Source: Bacilli bacterium
GTDB lineage: Bacteria > Bacillota_I > Bacilli_A > RFN20 > CAG-288
Assembly (NCBI GenBank): GCA_900770925.1
Contig: CAAGLY010000010.1
Coordinates: forward strand, 1-58,454
Direction: 5' to 3'
Length of the DNA stretch: 58,454 nucleotides
The notes below the pieces were generated by a model, which was not told the DNA's origin, searched no databases, and saw nothing but the letters and a program-made list of their open reading frames with translations. Position numbers and translations under genes: made by a program. Shown here piece by piece: positions 51,538 to 58,454 of the stretch; positions within the stretch are counted from its first letter, which is position 1, and each line of letters opens with the position of its first letter.

Positions 51538-52683
51538 TTACCTCAGTTTCTTGAATAATTCAACAACCTGGTCATGTGTTGCTTCACGCGGGTTGCCCGG
51601 ATAACAGGCATCTTTTAAGGCATCAGAAGCTAAGACATCAAGATCTTCGGCCTTGATTTCACTGCAGACCTTAGGAATGCCGACATCCTCAGAGAGTTTC
51701 TTAACAGCATTGATTGCGGCATCACGGTATTCTTCCTGGCTCCTCTTCTCGACGCCTTCGACACCCCTAGCGATAGCAATGGATTTGTACTTCTCACCAG
51801 TTACTTCCTTGTTGAATTCCATAGAAATAGGAAGTAGCCTTGCGCAGGCCTTTCCGTGCGGAACATCATAGTGGGCGGAGAGGGTATGAGCCATAGCGTG
51901 ATCAATGCCGAGTCCGACATTCGAGAAGCCCATACCGGCAATATACTGACCAAGCGCCCTTCCTTCGCGTCCTTTGGGATCATTCCTGACAGCAGCACGG
52001 AGATTATGGGAAATCCTCTCAATGGCTTTCAGATGGAACCTGTCGCTTAATTCCCAGGCAGCTTTGGTAGTATATCCCTCAATTGCATGAGTTAAGGCAT
52101 CCATTCCGGTAAAGGCAGTGAGCGACTTAGGCCTTGTCGACCTCCTATCAGGATCAACAAAGGCAATAACCGGAATATCATGCGGATCAGCGCAGACAAA
52201 CTTCCGTTCCTTCTCGACATCGGTGATGACATAGTTGATGGTGACTTCAGCAGCAGTTCCGGCAGTGGTCGGAACAGCGAAAATCGGAAGTGCCTTGTCG
52301 TGGGTCTTAGAAGCACCTTCTAAGGAACGGACATCAGCGAATTCCGGGTTGGTCCTGATGATACCGATAGCCTTAGCGGTATCCATAGAGGAACCTCCGC
52401 CGATAGCGATAATAAAGTCAGCATTTGTTTCCTTGCAGGCTTTGACGCCAGAGGTCACATTCTCAATGGTCGGATTCGGCTTAATGTTGGAATAGACTTC
52501 ATAGGGGATCTTTGCCTCATCGAGAAGCTTAGTGACCTTCTCGGTGACATGGAACTTAATCAGATCCGGATCGGAGCAGACAAGTGCTTTCGTAAATCCG
52601 TGGGCTTTTACTTCCGCCGGGATGCTCTCGATAGCACCATGTCCATGATAGGACATCTCATTCAGCACAAAACGATTAGCCAT
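51538..52683 (-). CDS. fucO: Iron-containing alcohol dehydrogenase, lactaldehyde reductase-like
   Basis: 381 residues, group III metal-dependent alcohol dehydrogenase. The NAD site has IIAIGGGSSMDTAKAIG; the metal site uses the Asp in FVDPDMMSTMPKS-to-GMDALTHAIEG region and the His residues of GIDHAMAHTLSAHYDVPHG. The strings DPDMMSTMPK and GMALGQYIAGMGFSN are nearly those of FucO, and four of their Met codons are AGG (52141-52146, 52132-52134 and one more). It reduces lactaldehyde or similar aldehydes to diols, regenerating NAD in fermentation of fucose or rhamnose. GGAGG precedes the ATG. No other fucose gene is near, so the substrate is inferred. Confidence 0.9.
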   Translation of the reverse strand: MANRFVLNEMSYHGHGAIESIPAEVKAHGFTKALVCSDPDLIKFHVTEKVTKLLDEAKIPYEVYSNIKPNPTIENVTSGVKACKETNADFIIAIGGGSSMDTAKAIGIIRTNPEFADVRSLEGASKTHDKALPIFAVPTTAGTAAEVTINYVITDVEKERKFVCADPHDIPVIAFVDPDRRSTRPKSLTAFTGMDALTHAIEGYTTKAAWELSDRFHLKAIERISHNLRAAVRNDPKGREGRALGQYIAGMGFSNVGLGIDHAMAHTLSAHYDVPHGKACARLLPISMEFNKEVTGEKYKSIAIARGVEGVEKRSQEEYRDAAINAVKKLSEDVGIPKVCSEIKAEDLDVLASDALKDACYPGNPREATHDQVVELFKKLR

Positions 52684-52917
52684 ATAGTTTTTCCTCCAAT
52701 GTATTCGCTTTCATTATACCGATAAAGGGAGGAAATTTCTTCTTCTGTTCTCTGTTTTTCGTATTACGCAGAAACGCAATCAGTTTTTCTCTTCCTGAAC
52801 AGAACAGAGAACAGGTCTTTTTTTCACTTGTTTCCCTGTTTTCCGCTGTTTCTGACCTTTTAGCTGTTTAATCCCCTTAGTTTGTTGTATCCTAAACCTT
52901 AGAAAGAGGAAATCCGT

Positions 52918-53823
52918 ATGGAAACAGTTAAGCTGAAACCGGCTACGAAGGATTATATCTGGGCGGGAAAGAATCTGAAGTTATGGGGTAAACAGGCTCC
53001 CTATGACAAGATTGCCGAATGCTGGGAATTATCTTTCCATAAGGATGGTCCGTCTCTGATTGATTCCGGAACAGACAAAGGAAAAAAACTCAGGGATGTC
53101 GCCAGAAAAGAGGATATCGGAGAGTATGTCTCTGCCTTTCCCTTTTTTCCGGTACTGATCAAACTGATCGATTCCGGTGATAATCTCTCTGTCCAGGTTC
53201 ATCCGAGCGATGACTATGCCTTAAAGAACGAGAATAGTTTCGGAAAGACGGAAAGGTGGCATGTCATCCATCATGAAAAAGGATCCGGACTCTATGTCGG
53301 CTTTAAGAGAGACACTAGCCTAGAAGAGGTAGAAAGAGCCTTGAATGAGGGAACTATCCTCTCTTTACTGAACTTCTTCCCTGTAGAAGACGGGGAAGAC
53401 TATTTCATTCCTTCCGGAACAATCCACGCTATCGGAAAAGGAGTGACTGTCATCGAAATCCAGCAGAACTCTAATCTGACTTACCGGCTCTATGACTATA
53501 ACCGCATCGGTAAGGATGGGAAGCCGAGAGAACTCCATATTGAGAAAGCACTCAAGGTCATTGATACAAGAGCCTATAAGCCGATTGCCTTTGAAAAGCC
53601 GTTAATCGGTGAATGCAAGTACTTCTCTTCCTCTCTCCATAATGCCGGAGAAGAGACAATCAAGGCAGATAAAAACTCCTTTATCTCCCTCACCTTCTTA
53701 AGCGGTGAGGGGAAAGTGAACGATCTTCCTTACCATGCCTTAGATACCTTCTTCATCCCTGCGAACAAGAAGGCTGTCCTCAAAGGCAGCGGAAGCTACG
53801 TCCTGACCAGAGTCAATCATTAA
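52918..53823 (+). CDS. manA: Mannose-6-phosphate isomerase, class I
   Basis: 301 residues; interconverts mannose-6-phosphate and fructose-6-phosphate in the cytosol. Zinc ligands are in the order expected: QVHPSDDYAL (Gln/His), GKTEMWHV (Glu) and IPSGTIHAIG (His). TYRLYDYNR and KPRELHIEKAL close the active site. Met in KTEMW is AGG (53254-53256), while the Arg of TYRLYDYNR is CGG and that of KPREL is AGA, so it shows the code change and its limits within one gene. Short bacterial form of normal length. AGAGGA precedes the ATG. Monocistronic. Confidence 0.95.
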   Translation: METVKLKPATKDYIWAGKNLKLWGKQAPYDKIAECWELSFHKDGPSLIDSGTDKGKKLRDVARKEDIGEYVSAFPFFPVLIKLIDSGDNLSVQVHPSDDYALKNENSFGKTERWHVIHHEKGSGLYVGFKRDTSLEEVERALNEGTILSLLNFFPVEDGEDYFIPSGTIHAIGKGVTVIEIQQNSNLTYRLYDYNRIGKDGKPRELHIEKALKVIDTRAYKPIAFEKPLIGECKYFSSSLHNAGEETIKADKNSFISLTFLSGEGKVNDLPYHALDTFFIPANKKAVLKGSGSYVLTRVNH

Positions 53824-53863
53824 TCTCTGCCCTAGAAGCTAGGCTTCCGGGATGTTTGCTTCA

Positions 53864-53892
53864 TTGACAGAAAAAGAGAGGAAACGTACAAT
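53864..53892 (+). promoter_or_regulatory. Near-consensus promoter giving a leaderless mRNA
   Basis: TTGACA (53864-53869), 17 bases, TACAAT (53887-53892). The ATG at 53902 lies 9 bases after the -10, so transcription should begin within about three bases of it. No ribosome binding site fits between. Confidence 0.75.
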
Positions 53893-53901
53893 TGTCGTCA
53901 G

Positions 53902-56433
53902 ATGAAAGCAACCCGTTTCTTATCTCTTCTTGTTATCTTTTCTTTAGCCTCCTGTAAGAAAGGAGATTCTTTCCTGTCGGCAAGCCTTCCTTCCTCCTCT
54001 GTCTCAGAGACAGAGAGGAAGAAAGAGGTCATCATCACCCTGGATTATAACTACGGAGGTGATCTTGAGAAGAAAGAGAGTGCCACATTTACCTACCAAG
54101 AGCCTTATCAGCTTCCTGTTCCTGAGATTCCTTCTTCCTTAGGAGATGCTGTCTTCGAAGGATGGTATTGCAAAAACACAAGAGTAGAGACAATCGGATC
54201 CTCATTTCCGTTTTCTTCTTCCGTTACTCTCCTTGCCCATTACACCCATAACGATTATTCCGGATATGTCAATGCAGACGGGACAGTCACTCTGACCAGT
54301 GTCAAAGAGAAACAGGGCAGAGCTGTCATCCCTTCCCTGTATAACGGACGGAGAGTGACACAGCTTGCTTCCGGAAGGTTCTACGGGAACAAGAGCGTAA
54401 AGAGCGCTGTCCTGCCTGAAGGAATCAAGACCATCAAGGAAAGCTGCTTCGGTTCCTGTCCGAACCTGACCGAAATCACTTTACCAAAGTCCTTGCTCTC
54501 TATCGAAGCCTACGCCTTCTACGGGGACAAGAAACTAAAAAAGGTCTACTATGAAGGCGATCTTACCTCCTGGCTGAATCTCAGCCTTGATTACGGGAGC
54601 AATCCTTGTACGAATCTCTCCGTCCTTTATTTCAAAGGAGCAGAGGTCAATCACATCCTGATTCCGGAATCCATCACAGAGATTAACGATTACGCCTTTT
54701 CCGGAGTAACAAGTCTCAGTTCTGTCTCCTTCTTAGGAGAGTGCTATGGAATCGGAGAGGAGGCTTTCTCTAATTGCAGAAGCTTAGAAAGCATTCAGCT
54801 TCCTGATAGGATACAGAGTATCGGAGAGAACTCCTTCTCTTTCTGTACCGGCCTTCTTTCAATTGACCTTCCTGATCCGATAAAAACTATTCCTGCCGGT
54901 GCTTTCAGCAGTTGCTTTGATTTAACCTCTGTAAAGATCGGAAACCAGGCAGCAACGATAGAAAGCAGCGCCTTCTACCGCTGCTATGATTTAAAAAGCG
55001 TCAGCCTTCCTAATTCCCTTACCGTTATTGAGACCAGTGCCTTTGAGAGCTGTACTTCTTTAGAGTCTATTTTGCTTCCTGCCGCACTTAAGACAATTGA
55101 TAACTATGCTTTTAAGAGCTGCGGAAGTCTCACTTCTATTGAGATTCCCTCTTTGGTTGACTCGATTGGGTGCGGCGCATTTGAAGGAACGTATAGTGTG
55201 TCTTCTAGGATGGTTAAACCGGATAATCCGGTTTATTACTCCTCCGGAAACACTATCCTTGAGAAAAAGAACAAAAGAGTCATTGCCGGATGCAAGGATT
55301 CCCTTCTTCCCAAAGAGACTCTCGTCATCGGGCAGGAATCCTTCTTCGGATGTTCGAAGCTAACGGATATCTCTCTTCCAGAGAGCGTAACCGCCATTGA
55401 GAACTATGCTTTTTCTAACTGCCTTAGCTTAAAGAGCATATCCATAGGTAAAAACGTCACTACTATCGGAAAGAATGTCTTTACCGGAACAAGTGCAAGG
55501 GAATCCCTTGTCATCGGCAAGGACAATCCAAGCTATCAGTCAGAAGGAAACTGCCTTCTGAACAAGGAGAAGTCCATCCTCTACTATGGATGCAAAAGCA
55601 GTGTAATCCCTACTACAGTAGAAGTCATAGCAGATGAGGCCTTCTATTACTGCAGGGACAGGAAAAACAGGATCATTCCTTCTTCCGTTAAAGTCAGGGG
55701 AGACCGGGTATTTTCTCACTGCTATGGACTTACCTCTAGGATAATTCCGGATAGTGTCACCTCTCTTGGAGAAAGTGCATTCGATAACTGCTTCAATAGG
55801 ACATCCTTCACCTTCGGAAACGGAATCGAAGTCATTCCGGATAACTGTCTGAAGGACTGCGATTCCTTACAGAGAGTTATCCTCGGAGACAGAGTCTCTC
55901 AGATCGGGGATTTTACCTTCTACCGGAATTATCAGGTGAAAGAGAGGCACTTGCCTTCCTCTTTGAAGGAAATCGGAACCGGAAGCTTTGCGGTTACGGA
56001 TAGGAAACTAAACATCGGTTCTGAAAACAAATCCTTCTGCTTTAAGTCTGGATGCCTGAGGGATAAAAAGGAAACTCAGCTCTACTACGGAAACAGAGAA
56101 GCTGAGATTGAATCGACAATTACGGATATCCTTCCTTATGCCTTCTATGGGAATACAGGAATCAAAGAGATTGTCCTTCCGGACTCCCTGAAGACAATCG
56201 GAGAGAAAGCATTCCGTCGCTCCTTTGTCTCAAGTGTTGTCTTTCCTAGCACAATTAAGTCCATTGACTCAATGGCATTCTCGGAATGCGATTATCTAAG
56301 GTCCATTTCTTATCTTGGGACTATGTCCGAATGGAAGAAGGTAAATCTGGGAGACTTGGTCTTTTCTTCTGTTCCTGCGAAGGAGATTATCTGTAGCGAC
56401 CAGGCTATCAGCCTTGAAGAAGAAACTGAATAA
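53902..56433 (+). CDS. BspA-type leucine-rich-repeat lipoprotein
   Basis: 843 residues. Lipoprotein signal peptide (LVIFSLASC, lipidated Cys about 18), an InlB/Flg_new-type beta-repeat (about 45-115, ITLDYNYGG and FEGWYCKN) and then some 25 LRR_5/BspA repeats to the end (units such as IKTIKESCFGSCPNLTEI and LKTIDNYAFKSCGSLTSI). Several units are interrupted by YYSSGNTILEKKNK-type insertions, as in the larger LRR protein at 17534-21157, but here no helical tail follows. It probably mediates attachment to host or microbial surfaces. Starts leaderless from a near-consensus promoter. Confidence 0.88.
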   Translation: MKATRFLSLLVIFSLASCKKGDSFLSASLPSSSVSETERKKEVIITLDYNYGGDLEKKESATFTYQEPYQLPVPEIPSSLGDAVFEGWYCKNTRVETIGSSFPFSSSVTLLAHYTHNDYSGYVNADGTVTLTSVKEKQGRAVIPSLYNGRRVTQLASGRFYGNKSVKSAVLPEGIKTIKESCFGSCPNLTEITLPKSLLSIEAYAFYGDKKLKKVYYEGDLTSWLNLSLDYGSNPCTNLSVLYFKGAEVNHILIPESITEINDYAFSGVTSLSSVSFLGECYGIGEEAFSNCRSLESIQLPDRIQSIGENSFSFCTGLLSIDLPDPIKTIPAGAFSSCFDLTSVKIGNQAATIESSAFYRCYDLKSVSLPNSLTVIETSAFESCTSLESILLPAALKTIDNYAFKSCGSLTSIEIPSLVDSIGCGAFEGTYSVSSRMVKPDNPVYYSSGNTILEKKNKRVIAGCKDSLLPKETLVIGQESFFGCSKLTDISLPESVTAIENYAFSNCLSLKSISIGKNVTTIGKNVFTGTSARESLVIGKDNPSYQSEGNCLLNKEKSILYYGCKSSVIPTTVEVIADEAFYYCRDRKNRIIPSSVKVRGDRVFSHCYGLTSRIIPDSVTSLGESAFDNCFNRTSFTFGNGIEVIPDNCLKDCDSLQRVILGDRVSQIGDFTFYRNYQVKERHLPSSLKEIGTGSFAVTDRKLNIGSENKSFCFKSGCLRDKKETQLYYGNREAEIESTITDILPYAFYGNTGIKEIVLPDSLKTIGEKAFRRSFVSSVVFPSTIKSIDSMAFSECDYLRSISYLGTMSEWKKVNLGDLVFSSVPAKEIICSDQAISLEEETE

Positions 56434-56517
56434 AAAATGGTTATATATTAAACAAAAGACCACAGAATCAATTGCTTCCGTTGTCTAACATTCTCTGTTT
56501 ATCAAAATAGGTTGTCT

Positions 56518-58041
56518 TTAATCGCACCGGCCGTATTTTTTATTCCTGCAGAATAGGGTCTGGGAGAATTCATCAGAGAGATCATCTTTAGTAATCCGGT
56601 ACTGCCAGTTATTTCCGACTGTACCAGGAGTATTGATGCGGCTCTCGTTTCCCTGATAAAGGAGATCCTGCCTTGACTGAATGGCAACAGAGGAGACAGA
56701 AGCAAGGTTCAGCTCTAAGAGGGCACGGACATAGTCTTTCTCATCCTCTTTGCTTGGGTAAGCCACACCAAAGTGGCGGCAGAGGCTGCTGATTTTATCC
56801 TTTGCTTGCTGTTTTTCTTCTCCTTCTAGATCATCTAAGTATCCTTTTAACGGACGGCAGTCATGGGTTGAGGAATAGGAAATGGTCGAATAGGTATAGT
56901 TCATCGGCCTGTTCCGTTCTAGGTCATTGCCTTCAAAGGCCATTTCCAGAACACGGATATCTTTTAAATTTAAGCTATCAATAGCTTCCTGCCTATCTTT
57001 TGTACAGCAGTCGACATCCTCTGCGATGATTCTCTCCGGAGCAGTGACGAATTTAGAAATCCTATCTGCCTGAGGATATCTGATCCAGATTCCGTTCCTT
57101 CCGTCTTTGCTTCCCTCTTTTAAGACATAGCTTTCAAAATATCCTCGGAAATGATCTAACCGGACATAATCATAGAGAGAGGAGAGAAAATCTAAGCGCG
57201 TCTTAAAAAAGCTGTAGTCATGGCGCTTAAGGTGAGAGAAATCATAGAGAGGATATCCCCATGCCTGCCCCTTATTATGGAAAACATCGGGCGGATAACC
57301 GCAGATTTCATCCCTTGCCAGTCCTTCATTCAGTTTAAAGCAGCGGTGATGCCGGTAGACATCAACACTATCGTAGTTTGCATACCTTGGCCTTTCGCCG
57401 ATAATGGAGATACCTTTGCTGTTCGCATACTTTTTCAGTCCCTCCCACTGACGGAGAAAGATGTACTGTGTCCAGAGATAAAAATCGACATCGTGAGGAT
57501 AGTTGCGGCGGACAGCTTTTAGCTTTGCGCTGGTATATTCGTTATATCCGTCTTTGAAATCCTTCCACGCATGGTCGTGGTTGATTTCCTTAAGGACCCT
57601 ATAACAGGCATAATCCGTAAACTGGTTTTTCCGAAGGAAGGAAATATAGCCTCTCTGGTAATCGCCTCTTCCGCGGGTAAAACGGTTATAGGCAATCTTC
57701 AGGAGCCGGATCCGGCTCTTATAGATTTTCTCATAATCGATTTTTCTCGGATCCGAACCGAAATCGATGTTTACCCTGTCTCTTTTCTTGAGAAGATCTT
57801 TTTCTAAGAGATCATTAAGATCGATAAAGTAATGGTTTAAACCGATGGTGGCATAGCAGGAATAAGGGGAGTCTCCAAAAGAGGTTGGATTCAAAGGAAG
57901 CCTGCTCCAATAGGAGAATCCGGATTTGGAAAGGAAGTCAATGAATTCCTTTGCCTCTTTTCCGATGCTTCCGATTCCATATTCGCCTGGAAGGGAAAAC
58001 AAAGGAAGGTCAATACCGGAAGAACGGAAACGCTGATTCAT
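56518..58041 (-). CDS. malQ: 4-alpha-glucanotransferase (amylomaltase)
   Basis: 507 residues of glycoside hydrolase family 77, which transfers alpha-1,4-glucan segments and with phosphorylase breaks down malto-oligosaccharides. N-terminal SGIDLPLFSLPGEYGIGSIG, SPYSCYATIGLNHYFIDL, CGYPPDVFHNKGQAWGYPLYDF, catalytic nucleophile in YVRLDHFRGYF, acid/base Glu in IIAEDVDCC and the Asp of SSTHDCRPLKG are all present. Length fits the short DPE1/amylomaltase type. I choose ATG 58041 (preceded by AGAGGA) over an upstream TTG frame because the protein there starts like its family. An operator-like site lies at 58146-58154. The substrate would come from the importer at 36880-42368. Confidence 0.92.
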   Translation of the reverse strand: MNQRFRSSGIDLPLFSLPGEYGIGSIGKEAKEFIDFLSKSGFSYWSRLPLNPTSFGDSPYSCYATIGLNHYFIDLNDLLEKDLLKKRDRVNIDFGSDPRKIDYEKIYKSRIRLLKIAYNRFTRGRGDYQRGYISFLRKNQFTDYACYRVLKEINHDHAWKDFKDGYNEYTSAKLKAVRRNYPHDVDFYLWTQYIFLRQWEGLKKYANSKGISIIGERPRYANYDSVDVYRHHRCFKLNEGLARDEICGYPPDVFHNKGQAWGYPLYDFSHLKRHDYSFFKTRLDFLSSLYDYVRLDHFRGYFESYVLKEGSKDGRNGIWIRYPQADRISKFVTAPERIIAEDVDCCTKDRQEAIDSLNLKDIRVLEMAFEGNDLERNRPMNYTYSTISYSSTHDCRPLKGYLDDLEGEEKQQAKDKISSLCRHFGVAYPSKEDEKDYVRALLELNLASVSSVAIQSRQDLLYQGNESRINTPGTVGNNWQYRITKDDLSDEFSQTLFCRNKKYGRCD

Positions 58042-58145
58042 AATTAAAGTCCTCTTATGTTCCATTTTAACCCAAAAACCACTCAACAGACACGAAAAAT
58101 TTGCCGTTTTTCCAGCTCTTGGTTTAAAGATTGCAAAGAGAATGT

Positions 58146-58154
58146 AAGCGGTTT
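58146..58154. promoter_or_regulatory. Possible operator upstream of malQ
   Basis: AAGCGGTTT, the same unit that occurs twice at the sugar importer promoter, lies about 105 bases upstream of the malQ start codon. A clear -35/-10 pair was not found near it. Confidence 0.35.
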
Positions 58155-58291
58155 TTTCTCTTTGAATGTCGGTTCTGCCGTCTCTTTTCGTAAGTGATAC
58201 GCAATCAAACCATTTTCAGGTATTAGAAAAAACAGAAGTTTTTTGCTAGTTTTCTCAATTTTTTATAGCAATAGTTTATAAAAATCCTATA

Positions 58292-58316
58292 AAAAGGATA
58301 AACAATAGTGTTGCTT
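58292..58316. repeat. 25-bp repeat, inverted copy of 93-117
   Basis: Exact reverse complement of 93-117. Here it directly precedes a TATAAT (58330-58335) and a structured stretch that runs off the window. Confidence 0.7.
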
Positions 58317-58329
58317 CCGTCAGGTGCGG

Positions 58330-58454
58330 TATAATTTTCATGCTATATCATAGGGGTTCCGAGGCCAGGCACAGGATGATATAGCAACTTTCCCCTGTGG
58401 CTGGTCCCGGAACTTCCGGAAAGGACCATCTGTATGCCTTTTTCTGACCATGCC
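58330..58454 (+). ncRNA. Candidate structured RNA at the window edge (partial)
   Basis: A TATAAT at 58330-58335 is followed by two interlocking stems. GCTATATCAT (58342-58351) pairs with ATGATATAGC (58376-58385). The loop between them (58356-58375, containing GTTCCGAGGCCAG and CACAGG) pairs with 58394-58412 (CCTGTG, GCTGGTC, CGGAAC). Together they form a pseudoknot or two alternative folds. There is no coding potential. I could not match it to tmRNA, RNase P, SRP, 6S or a known riboswitch, and the 3' part is missing. Confidence 0.35.

Noticed and set aside
5353..58041. AGG as an initiation codon
   Set aside because: All well-supported starts are ATG, GTG or TTG; AGG before genes is part of ribosome binding sites.
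58353..58454. tRNA, tmRNA, SRP or RNase P RNA at the right edge
   Set aside because: None of their invariant motifs (T-loop, tag-frame start, GGAAGGAAGC-type tetraloop region, GAGGAAAGTCC) is present.

Overview
The window looks like chromosomal DNA from an uncultivated, gut-type member of the Bacilli that uses a non-standard genetic code. Genes are short-spaced, with strong AGGAGG-type ribosome binding sites, TTGACA/TATAAT promoters with 17-base spacers, rho-independent terminators and many lipoproteins (Gram-positive style). No rRNA, tRNA, CRISPR array or prophage was seen. The most important property is that AGG reads far better as methionine than as arginine. At family-invariant Met positions in at least ten unrelated proteins (FucO-type dehydrogenase, flavin reductase, sugar-ABC ATPase and permeases, M18 peptidase, ManA, HIT protein, extracellular nuclease, MATE pumps) the codon is AGG, while invariant Arg positions use CGN or AGA. 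This matches the known Enterosoma code (NCBI translation table 34), so every protein here should be retranslated with AGG = Met; residues quoted below follow that reading.

Layout. 1-5.3 kb is a decaying accessory stretch: a GNAT acetyltransferase pseudogene, an intact isochorismatase-family hydrolase, an AAA/DUF4143-type ATPase preceded by four 23-bp direct repeats, and an SDR dehydrogenase pseudogene. 5.3-12.9 kb holds a MATE transporter, a frame-disrupted collagen-like/Ig-like lipoprotein, a YwaF-like membrane protein, a decayed secreted-protein gene and a small lipoprotein. 13.5-23.0 kb is a tight four-gene operon on the minus strand: a solute-binding-like lipoprotein that seems fused to a 5'-nucleotidase C-terminal-type domain, a 1207-residue leucine-rich-repeat lipoprotein, a membrane GGDEF/GGDEF/EAL cyclic-di-GMP enzyme and a DegV protein. 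This is the best candidate for an undescribed system: surface ligand sensing coupled to c-di-GMP.

23-30.5 kb carries an endonuclease-I family extracellular nuclease, a second MATE pump, an HD-domain protein, a YccF-SHOCT membrane protein, an M18 aminopeptidase, cupin and TetR remnants and a HIT protein. 30.5-36.1 kb has an AlbA_2/AAA_4-type regulator flanked on both sides by the same 12-bp repeats, a decayed surface-protein gene and a large beta-repeat lipoprotein. 36.2-42.5 kb holds a flavin reductase and a complete carbohydrate ABC importer operon (binding protein, two permeases, ATPase, YesL-like protein) with a strong promoter and two operator-like repeats.

42.9-50.9 kb contains membrane proteins, a prolyl-tRNA editing-type deacylase, an AEC transporter, a multi-OB-fold lipoprotein and a DUF2804 protein. 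51.0-58.1 kb has a rubredoxin, an iron alcohol dehydrogenase (lactaldehyde reductase-like) whose terminator is split by a 76-bp miniature IS3-like element, mannose-6-phosphate isomerase, a second leucine-rich-repeat lipoprotein and 4-alpha-glucanotransferase. Together the metabolic genes describe fermentative use of malto-oligosaccharides, mannose and deoxysugars, peptides and extracellular nucleic acids. Both window ends carry an inverted 25-bp repeat, which fits a contig broken at repeats.
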